A stretch of 64,000 nt of DNA, taken from positions 39,413 to 103,412 of the forward strand of contig CANJGB010000001.1 of NCBI GenBank assembly GCA_947473805.1, in the 5' to 3' direction. This document shows, piece by piece, positions 1 to 8,623 of this stretch (position 1 is its first letter; each line of letters starts with the position of its first letter). Position numbers and translations under genes: made by a program. The notes below the pieces were generated by a model that searched no databases, was not told the DNA's origin, and was given only the letters and a program-made list of their open reading frames with translations. This DNA comes from Alphaproteobacteria bacterium. GTDB taxonomy: Bacteria > Pseudomonadota > Alphaproteobacteria > Ferrovibrionales > Ferrovibrionaceae.

Positions 1-818
1 CGCTGGCCCTCGTTCTGCTTCTTCTCGCTGCGGGTCGAAACGATCTCGCCCTGGTTCAGGAACGCGTCCGATACCTGGATCGCCTGGTCCAGCAGGCCAC
101 CCGGATTGCGGCGCAGGTCGATGACATAGCCCAGCACTTTCGCCGCGCCGATCTGTTCCTTCAGTTCATCGACCGCGCGCTTCAGGCCACCCGAGGTCTG
201 CTCGTTGAAGGTTGCGATCTTGATGTAGGCGACGTCGCCCTCGCGGCGATACTTCACCGACTGCACCTTGATCACGGCGCGCGTCAGGCTCAGCTGGATC
301 GGCTTTTCGACGCCCTCGCGGCGCAGCGTGATCGCCAGCGACGAATTGATGGGCCCGCGCATCTTCTCGACCGCTTCCTGCAGCGTCAGGCCCTGCACCT
401 GCTGGCCGTCGAGATGGGTGATCAGGTCGCCCGGCTTCACGCCGGCGCGCGATGCCGGGGTGTCGTCGATCGGCGCGACCACCTTGACCAGGCCGTTCTC
501 CATGGTCACTTCGATGCCCAGCCCGCCGAACTCGCCGCGGGTCTGCACCTGCATGTCCTTGTACTGCTTCTGGTTCATGTAGCTGGAGTGCGGATCCAGC
601 GACGCCAGCATGCCGTTGATCGCGGCTTCCATCAGCGCCTGGTCGTCGACCTTGTCGACATAGTCGGCGCGCACGCGCTCGAACACGTCGCCGAACAGGT
701 TCAGCTGCTTGTAGGTCTCCGAACTGGCGGCGTGAAGCGGCGCGCCCGGCACCGCGATCAGCGCAACGGCACTGGCCAAAGCCAGGGCGGCGACACCACC
801 AAGCAGGAAATTGCGCAT
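1..818 (-). CDS. ctpA: S41 family C-terminal processing peptidase (CtpA type), 3' end outside window
   Basis: Periplasmic serine protease that trims or degrades envelope proteins from their C-termini. My reverse-strand translation starts MRNFLLGGVAALALA, an N-terminal hydrophobic export signal. The helical region SLDPHSSYMN (about residues 73-82) follows, then a PDZ domain with GEFGGLGIEV and GVKPGDLI. The catalytic-domain opening follows with VAYIKIATF and YVIDLRRNPGG. About 272 residues lie in the window, so the catalytic Ser/Lys pair is beyond the edge. The start lies 1 nt after the stop of the upstream EnvC-like gene, so the two are very probably co-transcribed. EnvC-like/CtpA pairing is common in alphaproteobacteria and points to cell-wall turnover. 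Confidence 0.93.
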   Translation of the reverse strand, partial: MRNFLLGGVAALALASAVALIAVPGAPLHAASSETYKQLNLFGDVFERVRADYVDKVDDQALMEAAINGMLASLDPHSSYMNQKQYKDMQVQTRGEFGGLGIEVTMENGLVKVVAPIDDTPASRAGVKPGDLITHLDGQQVQGLTLQEAVEKMRGPINSSLAITLRREGVEKPIQLSLTRAVIKVQSVKYRREGDVAYIKIATFNEQTSGGLKRAVDELKEQIGAAKVLGYVIDLRRNPGGLLDQAIQVSDAFLNQGEIVSTRSEKKQNEGQ

Positions 819-819
819 G

Positions 820-2067
820 CTAACCGCTAACCTTTCTTTCGCCCGCCACCAGCCATGGGATTGGATTCACAGGCTCGCCTTGGCGACGCACTTCAACGTA
901 CAGCACTGGCCGGTCGTCGCTGCCCATCTTGCCCACGGGTTCTCCGGCGGAAACTTTGTCGCCGACCGCCGCGTCGATGCGCTCAAGGCCGGACAGCAAG
1001 CTATGATATCCATCGCCGTGAGCAATTATCAAGAGAAGCCCGTAACCTTTGAACTGACCGGCGAAAACTACTTTGCCGGAAGCGGGGGCGACGACCTGCG
1101 CGGTGCTCCGGGTTTCGACGTCGATGCCCTTGCGGGCGCTGCCATTCTGGTCCGCCTCGCCGAACCGGCCGACCACCTGGCCGCGCGCCGGCAGGGTAAT
1201 CGCCAGCCGCTCGCCGCGCGGGATTGAGGGTGGCGGCAGGGCGGCCAGCCGGTCGCGTTCCGCCGCCCGGCGCCGCGCCTCGGCGGTGCGCCTTTCCTCG
1301 GCCTGGCGGCGTTCTTCCTCCTCGCGGAGGCGCTGGATCAGCGCCCGCAGGTCGCGGGCCTCTTCAGCCAGAAGTTGTGCCTTTGTCTTCTGGTCCCGGC
1401 TGTCACCCAGCGTTTTCTGGTGGGTTTTGGCGATTTCCGCCTGCAGGGCGGCCAGGGCTGCCCGCTCGTCATTCAACTTTTCGATTTCGCCCACCAGGGC
1501 CGCCTGCTCGGTCTGGATGGTCTGGCGCAGGGCGGCCAGCTCGACCAGCTGGGCACGCAACTCGGTGGCCCGGTGTTCGATCGGGGGCACCGTGGCGGCG
1601 ATCAGCTGCGACGATCTGACCATGTCCAGCGCCGACCCTGGCGCCAGCAGAACGGCTTCCGCCGGCTGGCGGCTGAGGCGGACAAGGCCCGACAGCGTCG
1701 CCGACAGTTCTGCCCGCCGCGCCGACAGCGACTTGTTCATCTCGGTTTCCCGCGTCTGCAGGTCGGCCAGGCGGTCTTCAAGGTTGGTGACCGCACTTTC
1801 CTGCTTTTGCAGCGCGCGCGCCATGCTGACGCTCTTTTGCCGCAGGGTGCCCAGTTCGCTGGCCAGCTTCGCCGCCTGCGCGTCCAGCTCCTTGCGTCGC
1901 TGCTCCGCTTCCTTCAGGTCGCGCTCGACCTGCTGCAGCTTCTGCTGCGGCGGCGGATCGGCCGCCCATGCCGGCACCAAACTGGCCGGGACCAGCCCGG
2001 CGAGGAGAAGACAGGTCGCGAGAGCGGCGCCGTTACGCAATCGCGCGCTGGGCGGCACGCGCGGCAT
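820..2067 (-). CDS. envC: murein hydrolase activator EnvC-like protein (M23/LytM domain)
   Basis: Periplasmic protein of 415 residues, probably an activator of cell-division amidases. It has a signal peptide (hydrophobic about residues 12-35, ending AWA). A long Gln/Glu/Lys/Arg-rich coiled coil runs over about residues 40-265. A C-terminal LytM/M23 domain covers about 290-410, with GVDVETR-type and VGKMGSDDRPVLYVEVR segments. The usual M23 zinc ligands (HxxxD and HxH) appear to be missing: the segment reads GIDVETRST and LYVEVRRQG where active enzymes have His. This fits an EnvC-type non-catalytic activator. The start overlaps the end of gpmI by 35 nt and has no strong Shine-Dalgarno, so translational coupling is likely. 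Confidence 0.87.
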   Translation of the reverse strand: MPRVPPSARLRNGAALATCLLLAGLVPASLVPAWAADPPPQQKLQQVERDLKEAEQRRKELDAQAAKLASELGTLRQKSVSMARALQKQESAVTNLEDRLADLQTRETEMNKSLSARRAELSATLSGLVRLSRQPAEAVLLAPGSALDMVRSSQLIAATVPPIEHRATELRAQLVELAALRQTIQTEQAALVGEIEKLNDERAALAALQAEIAKTHQKTLGDSRDQKTKAQLLAEEARDLRALIQRLREEEERRQAEERRTAEARRRAAERDRLAALPPPSIPRGERLAITLPARGQVVGRFGEADQNGSARKGIDVETRSTAQVVAPASGKVVFAGQFKGYGLLLIIAHGDGYHSLLSGLERIDAAVGDKVSAGEPVGKMGSDDRPVLYVEVRRQGEPVNPIPWLVAGERKVSG

Positions 2068-3613
2068 CGTGCCGCGCCAGGATCTGCCCGGTCATCTCAG
2101 TGGGCTGGGCCAGGCCCATGAAGTGCAGCACGGTCGGCGCAATATCGGCCAGCCGCCCGTCATGCAGCGCGTAACCCTGCGCCGCCGGCCCGGTCAGCAC
2201 GATGGGCACCGGTCCCGTGGTGTGCTGGGTGTGTGGCTGGTGCGTCGCAGGGTCCTGCATTTCTTCCAGGTTGCCGTGATCGGCGGTGACCAGCAGCACG
2301 CCGCCCGCCGCGTTCACCGCGGCCTCCAGCCGGCCGAGACACGCATCGATGGTCTCCGCCGCTTTGATCGCGGCGGGCAGGATGCCGGTATGGCCAACCA
2401 TGTCGCCATTGGCGTAGTTCACCACGACCAGGTCGTACTTGCCCGAGCCGATGGCCTCCACCAGCCGGTCGGTCACTTCCGGCGCCGACATTTCCGGCTG
2501 CAGGTCATAGGTCGCGACCTTCGGCGACGGCACCATGATGCGGTCCTCGCCGTCGTACACCGCTTCCTCGCCGCCGTTCAGGAAGAACGTGACATGGGCA
2601 TATTTCTCCGTCTCGGCGATGCGCAGCTGCTTGCGCCCGGCCTTCGCCACCGTCTCGCCCAGCGTCATCGCGTAACGCACCGGGTGGAACATCGCGGGAA
2701 TGAAGCCGTGCAGCGCGTCGCCATAGTCCACCATGCCCAGCACAGATGCGAAGCGCGGCAGGCGCGGGCGCGGGAAACCGTCAAAGCGCGGGTCAAGCAG
2801 CGCGGTCAGAATCTCTCTCGCGCGGTCGGCGCGGAAATTGGCGAAGAACAGGCCGTCGCCATCCTTGATGCCGGTATAGGCGCCGATCACCGTCGGCTTC
2901 ACGAACTCGTCGCTCTGCCCGCCCGCATAGGCCTGCGCCACGGCGGCGGCGGCCGTCGGCGCGCGGTCGCCCTGGGCGAGCACGACGTTGACATAGGCCA
3001 GCGAAACGCGGTCCCACCTCTTGTCGCGGTCCATGGCGAAATAGCGCCCGCCGACGGTGGCGATGCCGATGCCCGGTACGCTGCCTATGCTCTTCTCGAA
3101 CGCGGCCAGGAAGTCAGCGGCGCTTCTAGGCGCGGTGTCGCGGCCGTCGAGGAAGGCGTGGACCGCCACGGGCACGCCGGCGCGGGCGACGATCTTGGCC
3201 ACTTCGGCCATATGGTCCTGGTGCGAATGCACGCCGCCCGGCGACAGCATGCCCATCAGGTGCAGGGTCCCGCCGCTGGCCTTCAGCGCGGCCGTCAGCG
3301 CGGCCAGTTCCGGCGCCCTGGCCAGGCTGCCGTCGATAATGGCGTTGTCGACGCGCGGCAGTTCCGGCACCGCGATGCGGCCGGCGCCGATGTTCATGTG
3401 GCCGACTTCCGAATTGCCCATCTGCCCGTCCGGCAGGCCGACATCCTTGCCCGACGTGCCGATGCGGGCGTGCGGCGCCTCGCGCAGCAGGCGGTTCCAG
3501 TTCGGCGTGTCCGCCTGGGCGATGGCGTTCCAGTCGCGCTCGGCGCGCAGGCCCCAGCCGTCCAGGATGCACAGGACCACGGGGCGCGGGGTATGTTTCG
3601 GCAAGTCGCTCAT
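2033..3613 (-). CDS. gpmI: 2,3-bisphosphoglycerate-independent phosphoglycerate mutase
   Basis: Glycolytic enzyme that interconverts 3- and 2-phosphoglycerate through a phosphoserine intermediate with two Mn ions. The 526 residues match the family length. Visible motifs are VLCILDGWGLR near the N-terminus (metal-binding Asp), MGNSEVGHMNIGAG (phosphorylated Ser, about residue 67), HAFLDGRDTAP and GRYFAMDRDKRWDR (substrate-binding Arg). VTADHGNLEEM and HTTGPVPIVL near the C-terminus carry metal-binding His/Asp. It is followed by the EnvC-like gene and ctpA on the same strand, a normal alphaproteobacterial arrangement. Its usual upstream neighbour rlmH is about 6 kb away here because of an inserted gene block. 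Confidence 0.97.
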   Translation of the reverse strand: MSDLPKHTPRPVVLCILDGWGLRAERDWNAIAQADTPNWNRLLREAPHARIGTSGKDVGLPDGQMGNSEVGHMNIGAGRIAVPELPRVDNAIIDGSLARAPELAALTAALKASGGTLHLMGMLSPGGVHSHQDHMAEVAKIVARAGVPVAVHAFLDGRDTAPRSAADFLAAFEKSIGSVPGIGIATVGGRYFAMDRDKRWDRVSLAYVNVVLAQGDRAPTAAAAVAQAYAGGQSDEFVKPTVIGAYTGIKDGDGLFFANFRADRAREILTALLDPRFDGFPRPRLPRFASVLGMVDYGDALHGFIPAMFHPVRYAMTLGETVAKAGRKQLRIAETEKYAHVTFFLNGGEEAVYDGEDRIMVPSPKVATYDLQPEMSAPEVTDRLVEAIGSGKYDLVVVNYANGDMVGHTGILPAAIKAAETIDACLGRLEAAVNAAGGVLLVTADHGNLEEMQDPATHQPHTQHTTGPVPIVLTGPAAQGYALHDGRLADIAPTVLHFMGLAQPTEMTGQILARHDAARAAQRAIA

Positions 3614-3690
3614 ATCCTTGCTGTATATAGGAAATGCGGCCGAATTTGTACGCTGCTACGGTGCGCGCCGTCATCTTCGGGAGGAAAAAC

Positions 3691-4218
3691 ATGAGCGACG
3701 TCGAAACCCGCCTGGCCGCGCTCGAGCGCCGGCTGCAGACCGCCGAGGACATCCTGGCGATCCAGAACCTGATCACCACCTATGGCCCGGGCGCGGACAT
3801 CGCCGACCTCGACCTCGCCGCCAGCCTGGTCTGGACCGAAGACGGCACCTACGACCTGACCGAGGAGAAGTTTGCAAGCGGCCGCAAGGCCATCGCCGCC
3901 ATGGTCAACAGCGACCGGCACAAGAAGATGGTCGCCATGGGCTGCGCCCACTTCGTCGGTCCGCCGCACATCCAGGTGAACGGCGATACCGCCATCGCCA
4001 CCGCCTACACCATCGTCCTGACCCAGTCCTGGGACGCCTTCCAGGTCTGGCGCGTGTCCGCCAACCGCTTCGAGATGGTGCGCACGGCCGAGGGCTGGCG
4101 CGTGCAGTACCGCTTCAACCGGCTGCTGAACGGCCAGGAAAAGGCCCGCTGGATTCTCCGCCATGGCATCACGGCCGAGGGCAAGGGCGAGAAGCCGCGG
4201 CCGCCGCGCAAGGCTTGA
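3691..4218 (+). CDS. NTF2/SnoaL-like protein
   Basis: Small protein of 175 residues with an N-terminal heptad-like helix (about residues 3-25) and an NTF2-like alpha+beta cone. The segment LITTYGPGADIADLDLAASLVWTEDGTYDL is typical of SnoaL_4-type proteins, which include polyketide cyclases and dehydratases of aromatic or steroid catabolism. I chose the ATG at 3691 because GGGAGGA lies 5-12 nt upstream. An earlier in-frame ATG at 3634 has no such site. It is divergent from gpmI. It resembles the protein at 52969-53457 in having the same helix followed by the same cone opening. The substrate is unknown. Confidence 0.8.
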   Translation: MSDVETRLAALERRLQTAEDILAIQNLITTYGPGADIADLDLAASLVWTEDGTYDLTEEKFASGRKAIAAMVNSDRHKKMVAMGCAHFVGPPHIQVNGDTAIATAYTIVLTQSWDAFQVWRVSANRFEMVRTAEGWRVQYRFNRLLNGQEKARWILRHGITAEGKGEKPRPPRKA

Positions 4219-4325
4219 GGCTGGAGAAGGGACGTTGCGCGGGATCAATGCCGGTCCCGGGCGGGCATCATAGGCTACGCCCCGAAATCGCGTCGTATTC
4301 CGGCTGTCTGTCGAAAGGACCCGCT

Positions 4326-4721
4326 ATGTCCCATTACCATGCCGTCGTCTGGGTCGATCACCGCGAGGCGCGCATCTTCTACTTCAACCAGGCTGAGGTT
4401 GATCGCGCGGTCCTGTATTCCGACAAGCCGACGCGGCACATTCACCAGAAGGCAAATATTGTCGCCTCCGGCCATGCCGAAGGCGATGCCCGCTTCCCGC
4501 AGGAGATTTCGGCCGCCATCGCGGTTGCCGGCGAGATCCTGGTGGTCGGTCCGGGCAATGCAAAGACCGAGCTGGTTTCTTATATCAAGAAGCACGACCC
4601 CAAGCTGGCGCAGCGCATCGTCGGCGTCGAGACGGTGGATCATCCGACCGACGCGCAGCTGGTCGCCCACGCCCGGGCCTATTTCAAGGCAGCCGACCGG
4701 ATGTTGCCGCAGAAGGGCTGA
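4326..4721 (+). CDS. translational machinery-like protein (eRF1 domain 1-like / host-attachment-like fold)
   Basis: A 131-residue cytoplasmic protein starting MSHYHAVVWVDHREARIFYF. This pattern is found in small bacterial proteins that databases often call translational machinery protein and that resemble archaeal/eukaryotic release-factor domains. The second half (VVGPGNAKTELVSYIKKHDP, then RIVGVETVDHPTDAQLVAHAR) also fits. The function of the family is not established to my knowledge. The start follows TCGAAAGGACCCGCT, which has a GGA Shine-Dalgarno-like element. It is convergent with the MlaC-like gene. Confidence 0.7.
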   Translation: MSHYHAVVWVDHREARIFYFNQAEVDRAVLYSDKPTRHIHQKANIVASGHAEGDARFPQEISAAIAVAGEILVVGPGNAKTELVSYIKKHDPKLAQRIVGVETVDHPTDAQLVAHARAYFKAADRMLPQKG

Positions 4722-4730
4722 CGCACCCGC

Positions 4731-5342
4731 CTAGCTGCTGGTGCCGACGCGCTTCTTCAACGCGTCGATCAGCGCCTGCACCTTGCCGCCATTGTTCTGG
4801 ATGACCGAGGCGAATTCCTGGTTGTGGGTGACCAGGATGCTGACGCCCTCGGTCATCACGTCGACGATGCGGTAGTCGCCCGCATTGTCGCGCACCCGCC
4901 AGCTGACGCTGTAGGTCGGGCCGCCGGTGGGCGGCGGGTTGATCGTGGTGTCGACGACGGCATCACTGCCGGCGCCGCCGCGCGCGCCCTTCACGGTGAA
5001 GGTCTGGCCCTGAAAGGCGGCGAACCGCGTCGCGTACAGCCGCAACAGGTACTTGCGGTAAACGTCCCGGAATTCCGTGCGCTGCTCCTCGGTCGCCACG
5101 TTCCAGTAGCGGCCCAGCACCGTGCGCGCCGTCGTCTCGGTATCGACGGTCTGTTCCATCAGCGTCTGGAAGCGCGCCTCGCGCGCCTTCTGGTCCAGCG
5201 CGTCGTCCTTCAGCACGCCGATCACTTCCTGGCCCAGATTGTCGATAAATGCGCTGGGCGAGGCGCTCGGCGCCGCCTTCACGTCGCACGCCGCGAGCAT
5301 GAAGAACGCAAGAACCGTGGGCAACAGCCGGCGAAACGACAT
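4731..5342 (-). CDS. MlaC/Ttg2D-type phospholipid-binding protein with lipobox
   Basis: A 203-residue protein of the MlaC (ToluTol_Ttg2/HpnM) family, which in the Mla system ferries phospholipid between outer and inner membrane. The central segment TARTVLGRYWNVATEEQRTEF and the following KYLLRLYATRFAAF are hallmarks, as is the C-terminal DVMTEGVSILVTHNQEF. I chose the ATG at 5342 because GGAGG lies 4 nt upstream. It opens a signal peptide ending FMLAAC. That is a lipobox, with Cys19 followed by Asp20, so the mature protein may be a lipoprotein, unlike soluble MlaC. No mlaFEDB genes are visible nearby, so this is an orphan copy. Confidence 0.8.
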   Translation of the reverse strand: MSFRRLLPTVLAFFMLAACDVKAAPSASPSAFIDNLGQEVIGVLKDDALDQKAREARFQTLMEQTVDTETTARTVLGRYWNVATEEQRTEFRDVYRKYLLRLYATRFAAFQGQTFTVKGARGGAGSDAVVDTTINPPPTGGPTYSVSWRVRDNAGDYRIVDVMTEGVSILVTHNQEFASVIQNNGGKVQALIDALKKRVGTSS

Positions 5343-5574
5343 GGCAACCTCCGAAGGGCCTGAAAGCGGGGCCGGGCGCCAGTGTTGCGCCGCTGTGTGG
5401 CCGTCGTAAGGCAACGTCTGCGCGGCGGCGCGGTTCCGCCAGCTCAGTCGGTAACCGCGGGCGGTTCGGGCGATGGCGGGGTCGGACGGCGGCGGATTCT
5501 GCTCTGGCATGGCGGACTCTCCTGCGGGTATGGACGTGAAACGCCCGGCCCCGCCCGAAGGTTCGCCGCAATCG

Positions 5575-8109
5575 TCAGCGCTGGTGCAGCAGTACCCGCT
5601 TCACGCCTTCCAGTACGATCAGCACGATGGCGCCGGCGCCCAGCGTCAGGGCCAGGTCATCCGCATGCAACGGGCCGAAGCGGAACAGATCGCTCGCGGC
5701 CGGCCACAACAGGGTCGTCCCCAGCATGAGGGCGACCACCGGCAGAACCACGGCCAGCGCGCGGTTCGGCCGGACCAACGCCTTGGTCAGCGAAGATCCG
5801 AATGAACGGTTGACGAAGATCAGGCCGATGATCGTGAAGATCAGCGAGAAGAATACCAGCGCCCGCGCCTCGTCCTCCGGCATGCCGCGGTCCAGCGCGA
5901 CGATGAAGATCGCGGCCAGCAGCGCCAGCGTGACCAGTCCCTGCAATACGCTCCACCCGATCATGCGGCCGGGAAACAACGTCTCGTCGGGTCGGCGGGG
6001 CGGCCGGCGCATGACGTCGTCTTCCTCGGTCTCGGCCTCGAAGACCAGCGAGCAGACCGGGTCGATCACCATTTCCAGGAAGGCGATGTGCATCGGTCCG
6101 AACAGGATCGGCAGGCCGAACATCAGCGGCACCAGCGCCATGCCGGCAATCGGCACGTGGACCGCGAAGATGAAGCCCATCGCCTTGCGCACATTGTCGT
6201 AGATCCGCCGGCCCAGGCGCACCGCTTTGACGACCGATCCGAAATCGTCGTCCAGCAGCACGATGGACGATGCCTCGCGCGCGACGTCCGTGCCGCGCCC
6301 GCCCATGGCGATACCGATATGCGCCGCCTTCAGCGAGGGGGCGTCGTTCACGCCATCGCCGGTCATGGCAACGATTTCGCCATCGGCCTTCAGCGCCTCG
6401 ACGATGCGCAGCTTCTGTTCCGGCATGATGCGGGCGAACACGGTCGCCGTGCGCGCCCGGACCGCCAGCGCGTCCGCATCCAGCGCCGCGATCTCCGCAC
6501 CGGTCACCAGCTCATCGGCGGCGAGGCCCGCCTGCCGCGCTATGGCCCGCGCGGTTGCCGGATAGTCGCCGGTGATCATGACGACGCGGATGCCGGCGCT
6601 GCGGCATTCCGCCACCGCCTGCGGCACGCTGGCGCGCAACGGGTCGGCCAGGCCGACCAGGCCCAGAAATTCGAAGGTGAAATCCCGCTGCGATGCGGGC
6701 CAGGGCGGCCCGTCATAGCGCGCACGCGCCACGCCCAGAACGCGCAGGCCCTCCGCCGCCATCTCGTCGATGGTCTGCTTCAGGGCTGTCAGCGCCGCCT
6801 CGTCCAGGTGGCACAGCCCCGCTATGGCCTCCGGCGCGCCCTTGGCCGCCACCGTGCAGGCGCCTTCGGTCGTGGTCCAGACCTGCGACATGGCCAGCAG
6901 GTCGGGGCGCAGGCCATAGCCGTGCGCCAGCTGCCATTCGCCGCCGCGCATATGTTCGGCGCCGGCAAGTCGCGCCTGTCCCAGTTCGTGGAACGCCCGC
7001 TCCATCGGGTCGAACGGATCGGGCGCGCTGGCCAGCACGCCGTATTCCACCAGGTCGTGCACTGTTTCCGGCAGTGTCACGCCCGCCTGTCCGTCGATGC
7101 GGGACGCGCCGCCGCCCGCCGGCCGCAATTCCACGATGGTCATGCGGTTCTCGGTCAGCGTGCCGGTCTTGTCGGTGCACAAAACCGTCGTCGCGCCCAG
7201 GGATTCGATCGCTGCCGCCCGCCGCGTCAGGACGCGCGCCTGCGAAATGCGCCAGGCGCCCATCGCCATGAACACGGTCAGCACGACCGGCAGTTCCTGG
7301 GGCAGCATTGCCATGCCCAGCGCGACGCCGGCCAGCAACGCGTCCAGCCACCCGCCGCGCAGCGTGCCGTACAGCAGCACGGCCAGCACACTCACCGTGC
7401 CGCCGGCAATGGCGAACAGCCGGACCAGCCGCCGTGTCTGCGCCTGCAGCCGGGGCGGCTCGGTCTCCAGCGCGTTCAGTGACTGGCCGATCCGGCCGAT
7501 CTCGCTGCGCACGCCGGTCGCGGTCACCTCGGCGATTCCGCTGCCACGCACGATCAGTGTTCCGGCATAGACATGGGGCAGGTCGTCGCCGCCGGGCCGG
7601 TGGCCCTCTGCCGCCGCCCGCCCGCCGGCCGCCTTGCGCACCGGCACGGATTCGCCGGTCAGCAGCGATTCATCGGTCTGCAGGTCCTGCCCCTCTACCA
7701 GCGTCGCGTCGGCCGGGACACGGTCGCCCTCCGCCAGCACGATGGTGTCGCCACGCACCACGTCACGGCCGGCGATCCGCCGCCGCGCACCGTCACGAAT
7801 GACCAGCGCGCGCGGACTGGTCAGGTCGCGCAGGGCTTCCAGCACACGCTCGGTGCGGGTCTCCTGCACCACCGTGATCACGATCGACATGGTGGCAAAG
7901 CCCAGCAGGGCCAGTGCTTCCTTCGGATTTCCCAGCGCCAGGTAGATGACGCCGCCGCCCAGCAGCAGCGCCAGCATCGGCTCGCGCAGCACCTCGTACA
8001 CGATGCGCAGCGGCGTGCGCCGCTCGGCGCGGGCCAGTTCGTTGGGTCCCTCTGCCTTCAGCCGCGCCTGGGCCTCGGCCTCTGTCAGGCCGGGCGCGGT
8101 GTCGGTCAC
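5575..8109 (-). CDS. cation-translocating P-type ATPase (type II-like)
   Basis: An 844-residue integral inner-membrane pump. In order it has an N-terminal cation-ATPase domain, the actuator motif LTGESVPV (about residue 142), a TM4 region MLPQELPVVLT (about 270), the phosphorylation motif DKTGTLTEN (about 315), a nucleotide domain, MITGDYPATA, MTGDGVNDAPSLK (about 585) and four to six C-terminal helices. There is no heavy-metal-binding domain or CPC motif, so it is not P1B. The ion could be Ca, Mn, Mg or H and cannot be assigned from sequence. The start is GTG and overlaps the upstream oxidoreductase stop as GTGA, so the two are translationally coupled. Confidence 0.92.
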   Translation of the reverse strand: MTDTAPGLTEAEAQARLKAEGPNELARAERRTPLRIVYEVLREPMLALLLGGGVIYLALGNPKEALALLGFATMSIVITVVQETRTERVLEALRDLTSPRALVIRDGARRRIAGRDVVRGDTIVLAEGDRVPADATLVEGQDLQTDESLLTGESVPVRKAAGGRAAAEGHRPGGDDLPHVYAGTLIVRGSGIAEVTATGVRSEIGRIGQSLNALETEPPRLQAQTRRLVRLFAIAGGTVSVLAVLLYGTLRGGWLDALLAGVALGMAMLPQELPVVLTVFMAMGAWRISQARVLTRRAAAIESLGATTVLCTDKTGTLTENRMTIVELRPAGGGASRIDGQAGVTLPETVHDLVEYGVLASAPDPFDPMERAFHELGQARLAGAEHMRGGEWQLAHGYGLRPDLLAMSQVWTTTEGACTVAAKGAPEAIAGLCHLDEAALTALKQTIDEMAAEGLRVLGVARARYDGPPWPASQRDFTFEFLGLVGLADPLRASVPQAVAECRSAGIRVVMITGDYPATARAIARQAGLAADELVTGAEIAALDADALAVRARTATVFARIMPEQKLRIVEALKADGEIVAMTGDGVNDAPSLKAAHIGIAMGGRGTDVAREASSIVLLDDDFGSVVKAVRLGRRIYDNVRKAMGFIFAVHVPIAGMALVPLMFGLPILFGPMHIAFLEMVIDPVCSLVFEAETEEDDVMRRPPRRPDETLFPGRMIGWSVLQGLVTLALLAAIFIVALDRGMPEDEARALVFFSLIFTIIGLIFVNRSFGSSLTKALVRPNRALAVVLPVVALMLGTTLLWPAASDLFRFGPLHADDLALTLGAGAIVLIVLEGVKRVLLHQR

Positions 8110-8555
8110 GCCGGCTCCAGCGCCACGACCGGAATCTCGCGGTCCGTCTTCTTCCGGTAATCGTCATAGGTCGGGAAGATGCCGGCCATCAGCGTCCACA
8201 GGTGCGAGCGCTCGCCGCCGGTCGCGGTGCGCGCCGTGCCAGTGAAGGTTTTGTCGATCACCTGGAATGACACGTGCGGATCCTGCACCAGGTTCTTGTA
8301 CCAGCCCGGATCCTCCGGTGCGCCGCCCTTCGAGGCAACGACGATGTAGTTGCGCCCCTCGCGCCCGTAGATCAGCGGGAACAGGAACTTCTCGCCGCTC
8401 TTCCGCCCCGTTGTGGTCAGCAGCAGCGTCGGCACCGGCCGCGTACCGCCGGGCGTGGTCATCATGTGTCCGTCGGCGCCGTTGGTGGCGAGGTAGCGGT
8501 TCACATGGTCCTGCATCCAGTCGGGCAGGCCGGTGGCGGGCTTTGCTTTCGTCAT
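8106..8555 (-). CDS. nitroreductase family deazaflavin-dependent oxidoreductase (Ddn/FDOR type)
   Basis: A 149-residue split-barrel flavin/F420-type oxidoreductase. The hallmark run is TRPVPTLLLTTTGRKSGEKFLFPLIYGREGRNYIVVASKGGAPEDPGWYKNL, with the cofactor-phosphate site TGRKSG and the WYKNL motif. I chose the ATG at 8555, with GGAG about 10 nt upstream, over an earlier in-frame start at 8588. Its stop overlaps the GTG start of the P-type ATPase, so they form a two-gene operon. Whether the host makes F420 is not shown in this window, and an FMN-using relative is possible. Confidence 0.87.
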   Translation of the reverse strand: MTKAKPATGLPDWMQDHVNRYLATNGADGHMMTTPGGTRPVPTLLLTTTGRKSGEKFLFPLIYGREGRNYIVVASKGGAPEDPGWYKNLVQDPHVSFQVIDKTFTGTARTATGGERSHLWTLMAGIFPTYDDYRKKTDREIPVVALEPA

Positions 8556-8623
8556 TGGGGGCGGCTCCGTGAATGGGCGTGGGTCCAAGTATAAACGTAC
8601 GCCACGGCCTTAAGTCGCCCGGC

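Noticed and set aside
1073..3694. Long 873-codon plus-strand frame
   Set aside because: It runs antisense to the EnvC-like gene and gpmI, whose family motifs are clear. High GC makes long antisense frames common here.
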